Source: Betaproteobacteria bacterium HGW-Betaproteobacteria-1 (lineage in GTDB: Bacteria > Pseudomonadota > Gammaproteobacteria > Burkholderiales > Methylophilaceae). From it: a stretch of 64,000 bases of DNA. A program made the position numbers and the translations under genes. The first letter of the stretch is position 1, and each line of letters opens with the position of its first letter. Below are positions 50,452-60,900 of this stretch, piece by piece. The stretch is taken from NCBI GenBank assembly GCA_002842435.1, contig PHCX01000004.1, positions 62,001 through 126,000 of the forward strand, read 5' to 3'. Below the pieces are notes generated by a model. That model saw only the letters and a list, made by a program, of their open reading frames with translations. It did no database searches and was not told the DNA's origin.

Positions 50452-51018
50452 ATGTCATCTCTTATCAATACCCAGGTTCAACCGTTCAAGGCCCAGGCTT
50501 TCCACAACGGTCAATTCGTCGAAGTGACCGAAGCCAACCTGAAGGGCAAGTGGTCCGTCGTCATCTTCATGCCGGCTGCCTTCACTTTCAATTGCCCGAC
50601 AGAAGTTGAAGATGCTGCAGACAACTATGCCGAGTTCCAGAAGCTGGGTGCAGAAGTTTATATCGTCACTACCGACACCCATTTCTCCCACAAGGTGTGG
50701 CATGAGACTTCTCCGGCCGTTGGCAAGGCGAAGTTCCCGCTGGTCGGCGATCCGACTCACCAGCTGACTCGTGCTTTCGGTGTACACATCGAAGAAGAGG
50801 GTCTGGCACTGCGCGGTACTTTCGTCATCAATCCGGAAGGCGTGATCAAGACCCTGGAAATCCATGACAACGCCATCGCCCGCGACGTCAAGGAAACCCT
50901 GCGCAAGGTCAAGGCTGCCAAGTACGTGGCTGAACACCCAGGTCAGGTTTGCCCGGCCAAGTGGAACGAAGGCGCTTCCACTTTGACTCCATCTCTGGAT
51001 CTGGTCGGCAAGATCTAA
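50452..51018 (+). CDS. ahpC: Alkyl hydroperoxide reductase, peroxiredoxin subunit
   Basis: A 188-residue 2-Cys peroxiredoxin that reduces H2O2, organic peroxides and peroxynitrite. Peroxidatic Cys48 is in AAFTFNCPTEVEDAADNY and resolving Cys167 in EHPGQVCPAKW. AAGGAGG precedes the ATG, suggesting strong translation. The 239 bases upstream, between it and the ZIP gene, hold no clear OxyR box. A strong terminator separates it from ahpF. Confidence 0.96.
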   Translation: MSSLINTQVQPFKAQAFHNGQFVEVTEANLKGKWSVVIFMPAAFTFNCPTEVEDAADNYAEFQKLGAEVYIVTTDTHFSHKVWHETSPAVGKAKFPLVGDPTHQLTRAFGVHIEEEGLALRGTFVINPEGVIKTLEIHDNAIARDVKETLRKVKAAKYVAEHPGQVCPAKWNEGASTLTPSLDLVGKI

Positions 51019-51036
51019 GACGCACAACCTTTGCCC

Positions 51037-51068
51037 AAAAAAGCCCGGGCCTGTGCCCGGGCTTTTTT
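51037..51068 (+). terminator. Terminator between ahpC and ahpF
   Basis: A 14-bp perfect stem (51037-51050 with 51055-51068), four-base loop and T7 tail, 18 bases after the ahpC stop and 34 before the ahpF start. Confidence 0.92.
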
Positions 51069-51102
51069 TAAATCAATTACTGGAACGACATCAAGGAAAA
51101 TT

Positions 51103-52647
51103 ATGCTCGACGCCAACATCAAACAACAGTTGCAATCCTATTTCGGCAATCTCACTCAAAAGGTCGAGATCACCGCTTATCTGAACGAGTCAGACAAGTC
51201 GCGCGAAATGCTGGAGCTGCTGCAGGACCTCGCTGGTATTTCCGACAATATCAGCCTGACCGAACAGCGCGATACGGCAGAGCGTAGTCCCTCGTTCAAG
51301 CTGAACCGCCCGGGCGGCAATATCGGCGTGCAGTTCGCCGGCATTCCCATGGGCCACGAATTCACTTCGCTGGTGCTTGCCATTTTGCAGGTCGGTGGCC
51401 ATCCGCCCAAGACCAGTGAGGACATCATCCAGCAGATCCGCGATCTGCCGGGTGAATACCATTTCGAGACGTACATCTCGCTGTCCTGCCAGAACTGCCC
51501 GGAAGTCGTACAGGCGCTCAACCTGATGTCGGTCATCAATCCGAATATTACGCATGTCATGATCGACGGCGCGCTGTATCAGGACGAAGTCGCCGAGAAA
51601 CAGATCATGGCAGTGCCGACCATTTTCATGAATGGTCAGCATTTCGGTCAGGGCCGCATGACGGTGGAGGAGATCCTTGCCAAGCTGGATACCGGTGCAT
51701 CTGCGCGAGAAGCCGAGAAGTTGAATGCCCGTGAGCCGTTCGACGTGTTGGTGGTGGGCGGCGGCCCGGCCGGTGCCTCGGCAGCGGTCTATGCTGCGCG
51801 CAAGGGCATCCGCACCGGCATCGTGGCTGAACGTTTCGGCGGCCAGGTGATGGATACCAACGCTATCGAGAACTTCATCTCGGTCAAGGAAACCGAAGGG
51901 CCCAAGCTGGTTGCCGCACTGGAAGAGCATGTGCGCAGCTATGAGGTCGATATCATGAATACACAGCGCGCGGAAAAACTGATTCCGGGCGACATGATCG
52001 AAGTTGAGCTGGCCAACGGTGCCAAGTTGAAGAGCAAGACGGTCATCATTTCCACCGGTGCACGCTGGCGCGAACTCAATGTGCCGGGTGAAAAGGAATA
52101 CCGCGGCAAGGGCGTGGCCTATTGCCCGCACTGTGACGGTCCGTTGTTCAAGGGCAAGCCGGTCGCAGTAGTCGGCGGTGGTAACTCCGGTGTCGAGGCG
52201 GCGATAGACCTGGCCGGTTTCGTCAGCCACGTCACGCTGCTGCAGTTCGACGACACCCTGAAGGCGGATGCCGTGTTGCAGAAGAAACTGTTCAGTCTGC
52301 CCAACGTCAAGGTCATCTGCCAGGCACAGACCACCGAAGTGAATGGCGACGGTAGCAAGGTCAATGGCATCACTTATACCGACCGCGCCACCGGCAGTTC
52401 ACATACCGTGGAAATCGCCGCCGTGTTCGTGCAGATCGGCCTGATTCCGAACACCGACTGGCTCAAGGGCACGATAGAACTGAGTCAGTACGGCGAGATC
52501 ATCGTCGATGACCACGGCATGACATCCGTGCCGGGCGTGTTTGCCGCAGGTGACGTGACGACGATCCCGTACAAGCAGATCGTCATTGCGCTGGGTGACG
52601 GCGCCAAGGCATCCCTGGGCGCGTTTGATTACCTGATCCGGCAGTAA
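51103..52647 (+). CDS. ahpF: Alkyl hydroperoxide reductase, flavoprotein subunit
   Basis: A 514-residue FAD protein that reduces AhpC with NADH. The N-terminal tandem thioredoxin-fold domain has Cys129-Gln-Asn-Cys132 (LSCQNCPEV). FAD motif [19 protein letters not shown], the active-site pair CPHC ([15 protein letters not shown]) and NAD motif [17 protein letters not shown] follow. The start at 51103 has AAGGAA upstream; the frame also extends back into the intergenic terminator, which is excluded. It is the natural partner of ahpC. Confidence 0.96.
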   Translation: MLDANIKQQLQSYFGNLTQKVEITAYLNESDKSREMLELLQDLAGISDNISLTEQRDTAERSPSFKLNRPGGNIGVQFAGIPMGHEFTSLVLAILQVGGHPPKTSEDIIQQIRDLPGEYHFETYISLSCQNCPEVVQALNLMSVINPNITHVMIDGALYQDEVAEKQIMAVPTIFMNGQHFGQGRMTVEEILAKLDTGASAREAEKLNAREPFDVLVVGGGPAGASAAVYAARKGIRTGIVAERFGGQVMDTNAIENFISVKETEGPKLVAALEEHVRSYEVDIMNTQRAEKLIPGDMIEVELANGAKLKSKTVIISTGARWRELNVPGEKEYRGKGVAYCPHCDGPLFKGKPVAVVGGGNSGVEAAIDLAGFVSHVTLLQFDDTLKADAVLQKKLFSLPNVKVICQAQTTEVNGDGSKVNGITYTDRATGSSHTVEIAAVFVQIGLIPNTDWLKGTIELSQYGEIIVDDHGMTSVPGVFAAGDVTTIPYKQIVIALGDGAKASLGAFDYLIRQ

Positions 52648-52667
52648 GCCGGCAGGCGTTGTAAATG

Positions 52668-52706
52668 AAAACGGGGTTCAGTGAATTACACTAAACCCCG
52701 TTTTTT
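52668..52706. terminator. Bidirectional terminator after ahpF
   Basis: An 11-bp outer stem (52668-52678 with 52694-52704) with an inner AGTG/CACT stem and T6 tail. It separates ahpF from the convergent histidine-kinase gene. Confidence 0.9.
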
Positions 52707-52764
52707 ATGGCGGATGATGTCAGTCATCTGCGTTGAATGATTGCGTAGCAAGTTGAAACAGTGA

Positions 52765-55140
52765 CTATATTGCATCAGCAGTTTGTTCTGCGTCGGTGTT
52801 ATCCTGATTCGCGGGGACAAAAACCGGTATAAGTATATGGAAGGCGCTACCTGAGCCAGGTTTGCTCTGCACTTCAATGTTGCCTCCATGCCGTTTTATG
52901 ATGGTCTGCACAATCGCAAGGCCCAGGCCTGTGCCTTTGATGCCGGGGTGGCTTATTGCATGTATGCGGTTGAAAGGGTCGAATAAGCCGGCCTGTAGTT
53001 CAGGAGCTATCCCGATACCGTGATCGATGACTGCAATGTCCCAGTGATCATTCTTGCCAGAGATGCTGCAAATGATTTCTGTGTCATCCGGACTGAATTT
53101 GATGGCATTAATGACCAGGTTGGTGATGGCGCGTTTGAACAGTTGCCGATCTACCATGGTGTAAGCCGGAGTTTCGATAAACGTAGTTTTCAAGTGGATG
53201 TTGCGCACGCGGCAAGATGCCCAAACTTCGTCTGCCACTTCAGACAGTAGATCGCATAGATCGACCTCTTCCATGCGGTATTCGGCGGATTTTGCGCGTG
53301 ACAGATTCATAAAGTCATCTGCGAGTTCCAATGCGTTGTCGGCATACTGCTCCAGTTGTAACATCAGCGGTTCGTTCGTCTCTGTGTTTTGCAGACGGCT
53401 CAATTCCAGCAGGGCGATGATGGAAGACAGTGGAGCGCGGATGTCATGCGTGATGAAGCGGAAAGCCTCCTCCCTATCGCGTTCTGCCTGGCGTAAGGCG
53501 CTGATGTCGATCAAGCTCAGAATCCAGCCGACATGCAACTTGTCTGCGTTCATGATGGGGACGCATTTCAGGATCAGATCACGGCCCTGGTTGTCTCTGG
53601 CTTCACTTTCCACCGTATGCAGGTCATTAGTGATGAATTTGTCGGTAATCAAGGCAGGTTCGTATTCATTCGGCCTGACATCCGCTATCAATGCCGGAAA
53701 ATACCGGTTCAATAGCAATTCAGTGTCGGAAATATTGAAATGTTGTGCTGCCGACTGATTGGCGAACCGGATGAAGCCATCGGTGTCGCTGATGATGGTC
53801 GGATACGGCAATTTGTCCAGGCTGGTGAGGATAAATAGATGCAGGTTCTGCAGTTGCTGACGGGCGCCTTCCAGCGCGGCTATGCGTCGATCGAGGAAGT
53901 CTCGTGCCAGCGGTTTGTTCGCAGTAAAGGGGATGTGTCGGCCCTGTTGCAACGATTCATATTCAACCATCAGAAAACGGGTGACGGTATTCAGTCTGTG
54001 CCAGCTCCAGAGTGGATAGATGGCGGATAATCCGAGAATTCCAGCTGAAGGTGCGAAAAGAATTCCGGTAAAACCGGCCAGGTAAAAAGTGCCGAGGACT
54101 GATGTCAAAGCCAGAAGTATGGTAAGTAGCAGTGCGAAGAATGGGCTCAGCAGCATGAAGCCAATCAGTGAAATGCTCACAAAGAGCAAGTTGAAAATGG
54201 CATTCTGAGTATCGCTGGCAGGCTGGAGGGTAATGCCTGTCACCATGGCATCAGTTACGTTGGCAAGAATCTCCACACCGGGCATAAGCACAGAATTATC
54301 GGTAGCCGGAGTAGCGTACTGGTCGCCGACACTGGTTGCAGTCGCACCTATCAGCACATATTTGTTGCTGAAAGTACCCTTGGGTAGAACTCCGCGTATC
54401 ACGTCGATGTAGGAAATGCGTTCAAAATGTCCGACCGGGCCTGCATAGGGAATGGTCATGAGGTTCTGTTGTTGCCAAAGTACAGGGCTGGCGTCAGTGG
54501 AGTGCGTAGCAGACAATGCCGAGCTGGTTGAATTATCACCGTCGACATCGAGCAAAACTTTGCTTAACTGGTGCAAGGTTTGCCCATCGGCCTGCGCCAG
54601 TAAATAGGTGCTGCGAACGACACCATCATTGTCTACTTTCAGGTGGGGTTGTCCCAACCCGGCAGCATGTTCAGCTATCGGAGCCAGAGGGGTCATAATC
54701 TGATGTCTGGCACCAAACGATTGAATGAAAACCGGTAACACCACCGGACCATTACGTTTGATCGACGCTGCAAGCAAGGTGTCGTCATTGTGGTGGGTAA
54801 GATCCGGCTCGGTGAACAGCACATCCAGACCGATGGCCTTGGGATTGTCCGCGCCTATTCTATCCAGTAATTCTGCATGTACTGCACGACGCCATGGCCA
54901 GCGGCCCAGTGCTGCAATGCTTTTATCATCGATGGCAACGATGATGATATCGCCGGTGGGATCTCGTTCCTGGTTGGCAATAACGAGATCCTGAATCAGA
55001 TGATTAAGTTTCAGCAACCGTTCTTGCGGAGAGAGAAAAATAACGATGATGAGCACGCCTATGGAGATAGGTGCCCATAAGTTAATTTGCCAAAGAAAAC
55101 CGGGAATCAGCCTGGATGCGGGCTGTTTATGATTAATCAT
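52765..55140 (-). CDS. CHASE2-PAS sensor histidine kinase
   Basis: A 791-residue inner-membrane kinase. One N-terminal membrane segment (LWAPISIGVLIIVIFL) precedes a periplasmic CHASE2 domain (IIIVAIDDKSIAALGRWPWRRAVHAELLDRI, KAIGLDVLFTEPD). Three membrane segments follow (about residues 320-400), then a PAS domain, and a kinase core with phospho-acceptor His565 (FITHDIRAPLSSI), N-box (NLVINAIKFSPDD), G1 (DHGIGIAPE) and G2 (GTGLGLAIV). CHASE2 binds unknown extracellular signals. Downstream of the FecR-like gene (72 bases) and in the same operon as the response regulator. Confidence 0.92.
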   Translation of the reverse strand: MINHKQPASRLIPGFLWQINLWAPISIGVLIIVIFLSPQERLLKLNHLIQDLVIANQERDPTGDIIIVAIDDKSIAALGRWPWRRAVHAELLDRIGADNPKAIGLDVLFTEPDLTHHNDDTLLAASIKRNGPVVLPVFIQSFGARHQIMTPLAPIAEHAAGLGQPHLKVDNDGVVRSTYLLAQADGQTLHQLSKVLLDVDGDNSTSSALSATHSTDASPVLWQQQNLMTIPYAGPVGHFERISYIDVIRGVLPKGTFSNKYVLIGATATSVGDQYATPATDNSVLMPGVEILANVTDAMVTGITLQPASDTQNAIFNLLFVSISLIGFMLLSPFFALLLTILLALTSVLGTFYLAGFTGILFAPSAGILGLSAIYPLWSWHRLNTVTRFLMVEYESLQQGRHIPFTANKPLARDFLDRRIAALEGARQQLQNLHLFILTSLDKLPYPTIISDTDGFIRFANQSAAQHFNISDTELLLNRYFPALIADVRPNEYEPALITDKFITNDLHTVESEARDNQGRDLILKCVPIMNADKLHVGWILSLIDISALRQAERDREEAFRFITHDIRAPLSSIIALLELSRLQNTETNEPLMLQLEQYADNALELADDFMNLSRAKSAEYRMEEVDLCDLLSEVADEVWASCRVRNIHLKTTFIETPAYTMVDRQLFKRAITNLVINAIKFSPDDTEIICSISGKNDHWDIAVIDHGIGIAPELQAGLFDPFNRIHAISHPGIKGTGLGLAIVQTIIKRHGGNIEVQSKPGSGSAFHILIPVFVPANQDNTDAEQTADAI

Positions 55141-55212
55141 TGGCTTTCAGGATGGACAACCGGCGGGTGTGACAATGTTGAACTGAACGGCAGGGTCATG
55201 GATGATTGTTGG

Positions 55213-56901
55213 TTAATATTTGGGTTTGTCGGCCCATGTGCGTTCTACCGTATCCTCCACGGGCTTGATCGTTACGATGCGTGGCGTCGAGTGTGCTGTA
55301 GTGAAGTTGTCAATGTCCGTGGCCTGAATCCGTATGTAATAGCTTCCGGGAGACAGGTTATCCAGCGATATGAATTGATCCTGCAAGGCCTGCTCGCCAA
55401 CGATGCTGGAAAAATCCTCATCACGGCTGATTTGCGCCGAGAAACTCAGGTTTCTGTTGTCCACCCAGAATGCGCCAGAAGGTATCTGGAAGTTACTGGC
55501 ACTGGTTGAATCGATTACTTCAAATTGTGCCGGTTCGCTGAAAGGTCCTTGTTTATGCTGGCCGTCGGCGGCAGATGTAATGGCTGCTGTACGCCAGAAA
55601 TAACGGCCATTTTCCAGGTCTGTGGCGGTATGGCCGCAGGCATCCTGATGTACCGCATCGACGATAGCAGAAGAAAAGTCCTGCGATCTGGAGACCTGAA
55701 GCCGATAGGCTGATGCACCCAGCACTTGGGTGCACAACAAATCGACTTTATTTCCGGTGATCTGGTGATTTGCGGGGGCAAGATAAAAAGGAAAGACAGG
55801 TTGCGCCTTGATGCTGATGCCATGCACCTTTTCAAAGCCGATGATGCCTTCCATATCCACGGCGCGAACACCGACAATGTACTCACCATCTTCGAGGCCG
55901 GTGAGTTTGACAAGCGGTGTTTCGGATTCGATATTGGCGACTACTTGCTGCATATCGTTATCCGATGCCAGGCGCACTTGGTAGGATGCAGCATTTTCCA
56001 GTTCTGGCCAGTCGATGACCAGATAATCAGCATCGGTGAAACGTGCTGGTAGCATCGATAAATCTGCTGCTGCCAGCAACGGTCTGATTTCTCCCAGTTT
56101 GCCATTTTGGCCGACTCGCAATCCTTTGCCGAATTGCAAAAGTTTTTGCTGCCCTCGGCGTTTGTTTTTCAGGTTTTGCCTGACAGCGATGCTGCCTTCG
56201 GTAACGCCGCTGGCAGTGGCCGTGTCTGAAGCTGATACATCGAAACGTGTGCCACGAGCGGCAGCAACGGCTTGTGGCGTAATCACTTCGAAGTGATTGG
56301 CTTTGTTTTTGTTTGCAGTGTTGGCCGGTGTGACCGAGATATCGAGATTGCCCTGTTCCAGAACGATGACGCGGTTTCCCGGTTTGGAGCCGTGCGAGTC
56401 TCTGTATCGTTGTATTTGCAACAATGAGTCGGAAAGTACCCGCATAATGGAGCCGTCATCGAATTGCAGCGACAGGTAACTGTCGTTGCCGACGCTTACC
56501 TTGTCATTTTCGCGCAGCTGATCACCGATCTCGAGAGGGGTTGCGGGGTTGTTGTCAGCCACACGGTGGACATCGCCAAGCGCAAAGATCACATGAATAC
56601 CGGGAAGATCCAAGGGCGGGATGCGCAGTTCGGAACCGGGCCGCAGGCGTTTTGGATTCTTGATGTTGTTGTATTGCAAAAATGCCGGCCACATCGTTGC
56701 GTCGTCCAGATACCTGACTGCCAGATCGTACAGCGTGTCGCCCTCTACTACTTGATGTATAGGCAGACTGCCGCGTTCTGCATTGAGGGGTCCCTCCTCA
56801 GCAAAAGCGTCATTTGCGATCCACAGACCGGCAAGCAGGACAAGCAGTTGTTTTTTTCGGTTAAAAAAAGATGAATCCAATAACGTTTTAAGCATGGCCA
56901 T
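55213..56901 (-). CDS. Secreted LysM-FecR domain protein
   Basis: A 562-residue exported protein. After a signal peptide (KKQLLVLLAGLWIANDAFA) comes a LysM domain (VVEGDTLYDLAVRYLDDATMWPAFLQYNN, about residues 40-95), which would hold it to peptidoglycan. Then a FecR-type domain (KVSVGNDSYLSLQFDDGSIMRVLSDSLLQI, AAARGTRFDVSASDT) and two or three fibronectin-III-like modules (DYLVIDWPELENAASYQVRL, RDFSSAIVDAVHQ). FecR domains usually gate a sigma factor; here no sigma/anti-sigma genes are near, and it lies between a response regulator and a CHASE2 kinase, so it is likely a periplasmic part of that signalling unit. The start has AAGAGGCG upstream. Confidence 0.87.
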   Translation of the reverse strand: MAMLKTLLDSSFFNRKKQLLVLLAGLWIANDAFAEEGPLNAERGSLPIHQVVEGDTLYDLAVRYLDDATMWPAFLQYNNIKNPKRLRPGSELRIPPLDLPGIHVIFALGDVHRVADNNPATPLEIGDQLRENDKVSVGNDSYLSLQFDDGSIMRVLSDSLLQIQRYRDSHGSKPGNRVIVLEQGNLDISVTPANTANKNKANHFEVITPQAVAAARGTRFDVSASDTATASGVTEGSIAVRQNLKNKRRGQQKLLQFGKGLRVGQNGKLGEIRPLLAAADLSMLPARFTDADYLVIDWPELENAASYQVRLASDNDMQQVVANIESETPLVKLTGLEDGEYIVGVRAVDMEGIIGFEKVHGISIKAQPVFPFYLAPANHQITGNKVDLLCTQVLGASAYRLQVSRSQDFSSAIVDAVHQDACGHTATDLENGRYFWRTAAITSAADGQHKQGPFSEPAQFEVIDSTSASNFQIPSGAFWVDNRNLSFSAQISRDEDFSSIVGEQALQDQFISLDNLSPGSYYIRIQATDIDNFTTAHSTPRIVTIKPVEDTVERTWADKPKY

Positions 56902-56959
56902 GACGCCTCTTTGGTTGATTCGGTTTGATTGTCCAATCCCCAATAGTAATGTTTTCTTG

Positions 56960-57652
56960 TTAGTCGGAGGCTACTGTCACCAGGCGATAACCGATACCGT
57001 ATACGGAAATGAGGTGGTAGCCATTTTCCGGTTGTAAGTATAGCTTCTTGCGGATAGCTGAAATGTGCGTATCGAGAGAACGCGAGTTGACCGCAGAAGA
57101 CTGTGTTCCCCAGATTTCTTCCTGCAAATGCTGCCTCGAAAGCAAGCGTCCCTGATTCTGAAACAGGAACAGGGCAAGCTCAAACTTTTTATTCTTCAGC
57201 TTGATGGACTGCCCCCTGTATTCGACTGAGGTGCTCTCCGGGATAAAGGTATATTCGCCCCACTGAAGGTCATGTGGAATACGGCTTTCCCATGACCGTC
57301 GAATGAGTGCTTTTACACGTGCCAGCAGCTCACCAACACGCACGGGCTTTGACATGAAGTCATCGGCACCTACCGATAAACCGTAAACCAGGTCATGTTC
57401 GTCGCGACGGTTTGTCACCAACAAAATGGGAATTGGCTCCTTATTATCGTTGCGCACCCGTTTAATAATCTCCACGCCAGTGATATCCGGAAGCTCCCAA
57501 TCCAGAATCAGGAAGTCGAAACTTTCACGGCGCAGGGATTTAATCAGCAGTTCTCCATTGAGAAATGTATGACATTCATGACCGATATGGCGGATTGATT
57601 TTTCGATCAATTCAAGCGCCGAAACATCGTCATCCACAACCGCGAATCTCAT
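56960..57652 (-). CDS. OmpR/PhoB-type response regulator
   Basis: A 230-residue two-domain regulator. The receiver has the acidic pocket VVDDDVS, phospho-acceptor Asp51 (LILDWELPDITG) and the conserved Lys in FMSKPVR. The C-terminal winged helix has LKNKKFELALFLFQNQGRLLSRQHLQEEIWG and SRSLDTHISAIRKKL. I start at the ATG at 57652; a TTG two codons earlier is less likely. It is first in the operon with the LysM-FecR and CHASE2 kinase genes, and divergent from the giant surface protein gene. Confidence 0.92.
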   Translation of the reverse strand: MRFAVVDDDVSALELIEKSIRHIGHECHTFLNGELLIKSLRRESFDFLILDWELPDITGVEIIKRVRNDNKEPIPILLVTNRRDEHDLVYGLSVGADDFMSKPVRVGELLARVKALIRRSWESRIPHDLQWGEYTFIPESTSVEYRGQSIKLKNKKFELALFLFQNQGRLLSRQHLQEEIWGTQSSAVNSRSLDTHISAIRKKLYLQPENGYHLISVYGIGYRLVTVASD

Positions 57653-57658
57653 TTGCAA

Positions 57659-57971
57659 TCTCTCTGTAGCCTGTTTTCAACAGTGCTTATCAAGCTCCCG
57701 CTTATACAGTTAACTTAATTAGTACATGCAGATGTTAGCGCGAATGCCGGGATTGGATTGTCAACAATTGTCAACTTTATATACCCGTTCCATCAATAGG
57801 GACATAGTTTCGCACGTTTCGTGGGCATTTGCTTGAGGTATATGCCTGCCAATTGAGTGATTGTGGGAGTAACAGTCTGATTTTGTGGGGATATCCATCG
57901 ACTGGTAATGAGTGATTGCTCGCTGTTCATAGGGGATGTTGCAAGTGTTGATTCCAATGATTTTTGGTTTT
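57659..57971. promoter_or_regulatory. Divergent intergenic region with OmpR-type direct repeats
   Basis: This gene-free 313-base stretch serves both the response-regulator operon and the giant surface protein. At 57757-57765 and 57767-57775 the 9-mer ATTGTCAAC is repeated exactly with a 10-base period, the arrangement that OmpR/PhoB-family regulators bind as tandem dimers. A GTTAACTTAATTAG AT-rich block (57707-57720) may include a promoter element. I see no terminator or other gene. Confidence 0.6.
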
Positions 57972-60900
57972 ATGTCCGGTTGTGGACGAGTGTTAAGTTG
58001 TAGTGCGGAATCCTTTAAGAAAAATACGCATGTAGTCCGAAAAATACAGTTCCATACGCGCGCGGCTTTGCGTCGGCTGCTCAGTCTATGTGTATGTATC
58101 GGATGGCTGGCACCCGCCCTTGCATTTGCCGGCGTTGACTTGGTGGTTAATACGTCGGATTCACCGGATCCGCTGCCAGCCGGCGGAGTCGTGACTTACA
58201 CAGTGACTGTCGCCAATAACGGTAATGTGGACGCGACAGGTGTGATTTCCTCGCATTCCGTTCCGGCAAATTTGGAATATCTGGGTTTCAGTGGAGCGGG
58301 TATCAATTGTACCGGCATGGCGGTCAATAGCCCGGGGCCAGGGACGCTTACCTGTACACATCCTGATCTTGAAAACACAACAGGCGAGTCCACTTTGACA
58401 GTGGATTTGCGTACTTCGGCACAGGGCACACTCATATTTGGTGCAACGGCCAGTTCAACTGAAGCCGACGATGACCCCACCAACAATACCGACGATGAGC
58501 AGACTACCGTCAATCTGGGGGCGAATGTTTCTATCAGCAAAACGCCTGTTGTCGACACGGTTTCTGCGGGTGCGCCATTTGTCTGGACTCTGGAGGTCGG
58601 TAATGCCGGACCTCACTCTGCAACGGTCTTACGTATAGAAGATCCGGTACCTTCAGGTTTTAATGTGACCAGTCTGCCGGCTGGTTGTGCCAATAATGCC
58701 GGTACGATTGTTTGTGATATCACCGGTCCGATCGCGGCCGGGGGAACACATCTTGTCGGCAATATTTCAGGCGTGATCAGTGCGGCCGGCGGTTCTACGG
58801 TGACGAACACCGCCACCGTCGATCTTGGTCCGACTGCCACCGTATCTGATCCTGCGGACCCGGACATTGCTGACAATACGGCTATTTCCAATATCAGCGT
58901 GACCCCCGGTTCTGATTTGCGGATTGGCAAAACGCGCAGCATTGCCGGCAACTTCACTGTCGGCGATAGCTTTAATTTTATTCTTGCTCCCAGTTATACC
59001 GGCGACTCGCCAACCAACATTACGGTGACGGATGTCGTCCCGTCCAATTACACGATAGGGGCAGTCGCTGCGTCGCAGAATGGCTGGAGCTGCAATGTGG
59101 CTGGCCAGATTGTGACTTGTACCAAGCCGTCTGGCGGCATAGCTGGCCTGAACCAGCCATTGGGCAACATCACGATACCCGTGACGGTCGCAAGTGCCGG
59201 CAGCAATGTAGCAAATACGGCGAGCATCTCGGCTGCGGGTCCGTCAGATCCGGTTCCCGGTAACAATCAGGCCACGGACGGCGGCGTCAATCTGCTTGAT
59301 CCCAGGATCGATCTCGGCGTCAGTAAAACCGGCCCCAACCCGGCTCTGGTGGTGGCGGGCGTACCGTTCAATTTCACTATACGCGCCGCAAACAGCGGCA
59401 CTACGGATTTCGTCGGCGAACTTGTGCTGACTGACACATTGCCGGCAGGCATGACAGTGACCGCTTACACGCTGAACGGCTGGTCATGTTCGCCTGCGGT
59501 ACCGACTACCGGACCGATAACCTGTACGCGCACTTATACGTCCGGCGCGCCGCTGGCTGCCGGCGCCAGCACGCCCAATGTCGTCATGACGGCCACGGTC
59601 AATACGACAGGCACAATGAGCAATAGCGTGTCACTCATGCCGAATTGCGATCCTGCGCACATCGTAGACGGGTGTGGCGAAAGCGATCTCGCCTCCTACG
59701 CAGTCACTAGCAGCGTGAGTACGGATTCTGCTGATATTAGCGTGCTGAAAACCGTCGACTTGCCTAGCGTGCCAGCTGGTGATGTGCTGACCTATACGCT
59801 GGAAATCGTCAACGATGGACCGACTGTATCGAATAATGTTGTTCTGAACGATACGTTGCAGAGTTTGATCAACAACGCAGTCGGCGCCACCGGTGCGGGT
59901 TACATCGGCCATACCATCACTCCAGGCAGTGCGACCGGCGGGGCATGTAATACCTCGGCTTCCGGTGGGAACGGGCGCCAGCTGACCTGTAATTTCACGA
60001 CAATTCCGCTATGTACGCAGGGTGTGGATTGCCCCCGGGTGGAGGTGCAGGTGCGCCCCGGCGGCAATGGCGGTTCGCGCGTCAATTCTGTGAATGTCGT
60101 ATCCAACGGCACGGCTGATCCTGATCACACAAATGAAACGGCCAGTGTTACCAGCAATATTGAGCCGCGTGCAGATATCACGGTCACCAAGAATGCCAAT
60201 CCTAACAGCGTGCCAGCCGGACAGAATCTGACCTACGTCATTGCTACGCCCAACAACGGGCCGAGCCATGCCGACGATGTTGTGATTACCGATATCCTGC
60301 CGCTGGATGTCACCTTTGTTTCCGCCAGTCCATCTGCAGGCTCCTGCTCGACCACGCCGGGAGTCAATGTCACGACCACGCCGGCGAATCGTACCATCGG
60401 CTGTAATCTTGGCTCGGTCAATAATGGCGCACAGCAAACTGTGACAGTCATCGTGCGTCCCAACACGGCACTGTACGGTACCACCATCACCAATGACGTG
60501 AGCGTGGCTACCTCTACGATAGAGACCGATGCGAGCAACAACACGGCAACGGTAAATGCGAACGTGACGGAGCCTGCACTCGACCTGGTGTTGAACAAGG
60601 ACGATTCGGTGGATCCGGTAGCAGTCGGCGATAACACCGTTTATACCGTGACGGTCAACAATGCAGGTCCGTCTGCAGCTGAAAATGTAGTGGTCACCGA
60701 TACCCTGCCAGCTTCGGGTCTTTCGTTCCAGTCCGTTGTCAGCAGTTCCGGCAGTTGCCCGACACAGCCTGCTGTCGATGCGGTTGGCGGTACGATCGAA
60801 TGTGCCCTTGGCAATATCCCGCCGGGTGCGACGCGAACGGTCACTGTTACCATGACGGCCCTGGCGAAGGGAGTGGTGACCAACAATGCTTCGGTAACCT

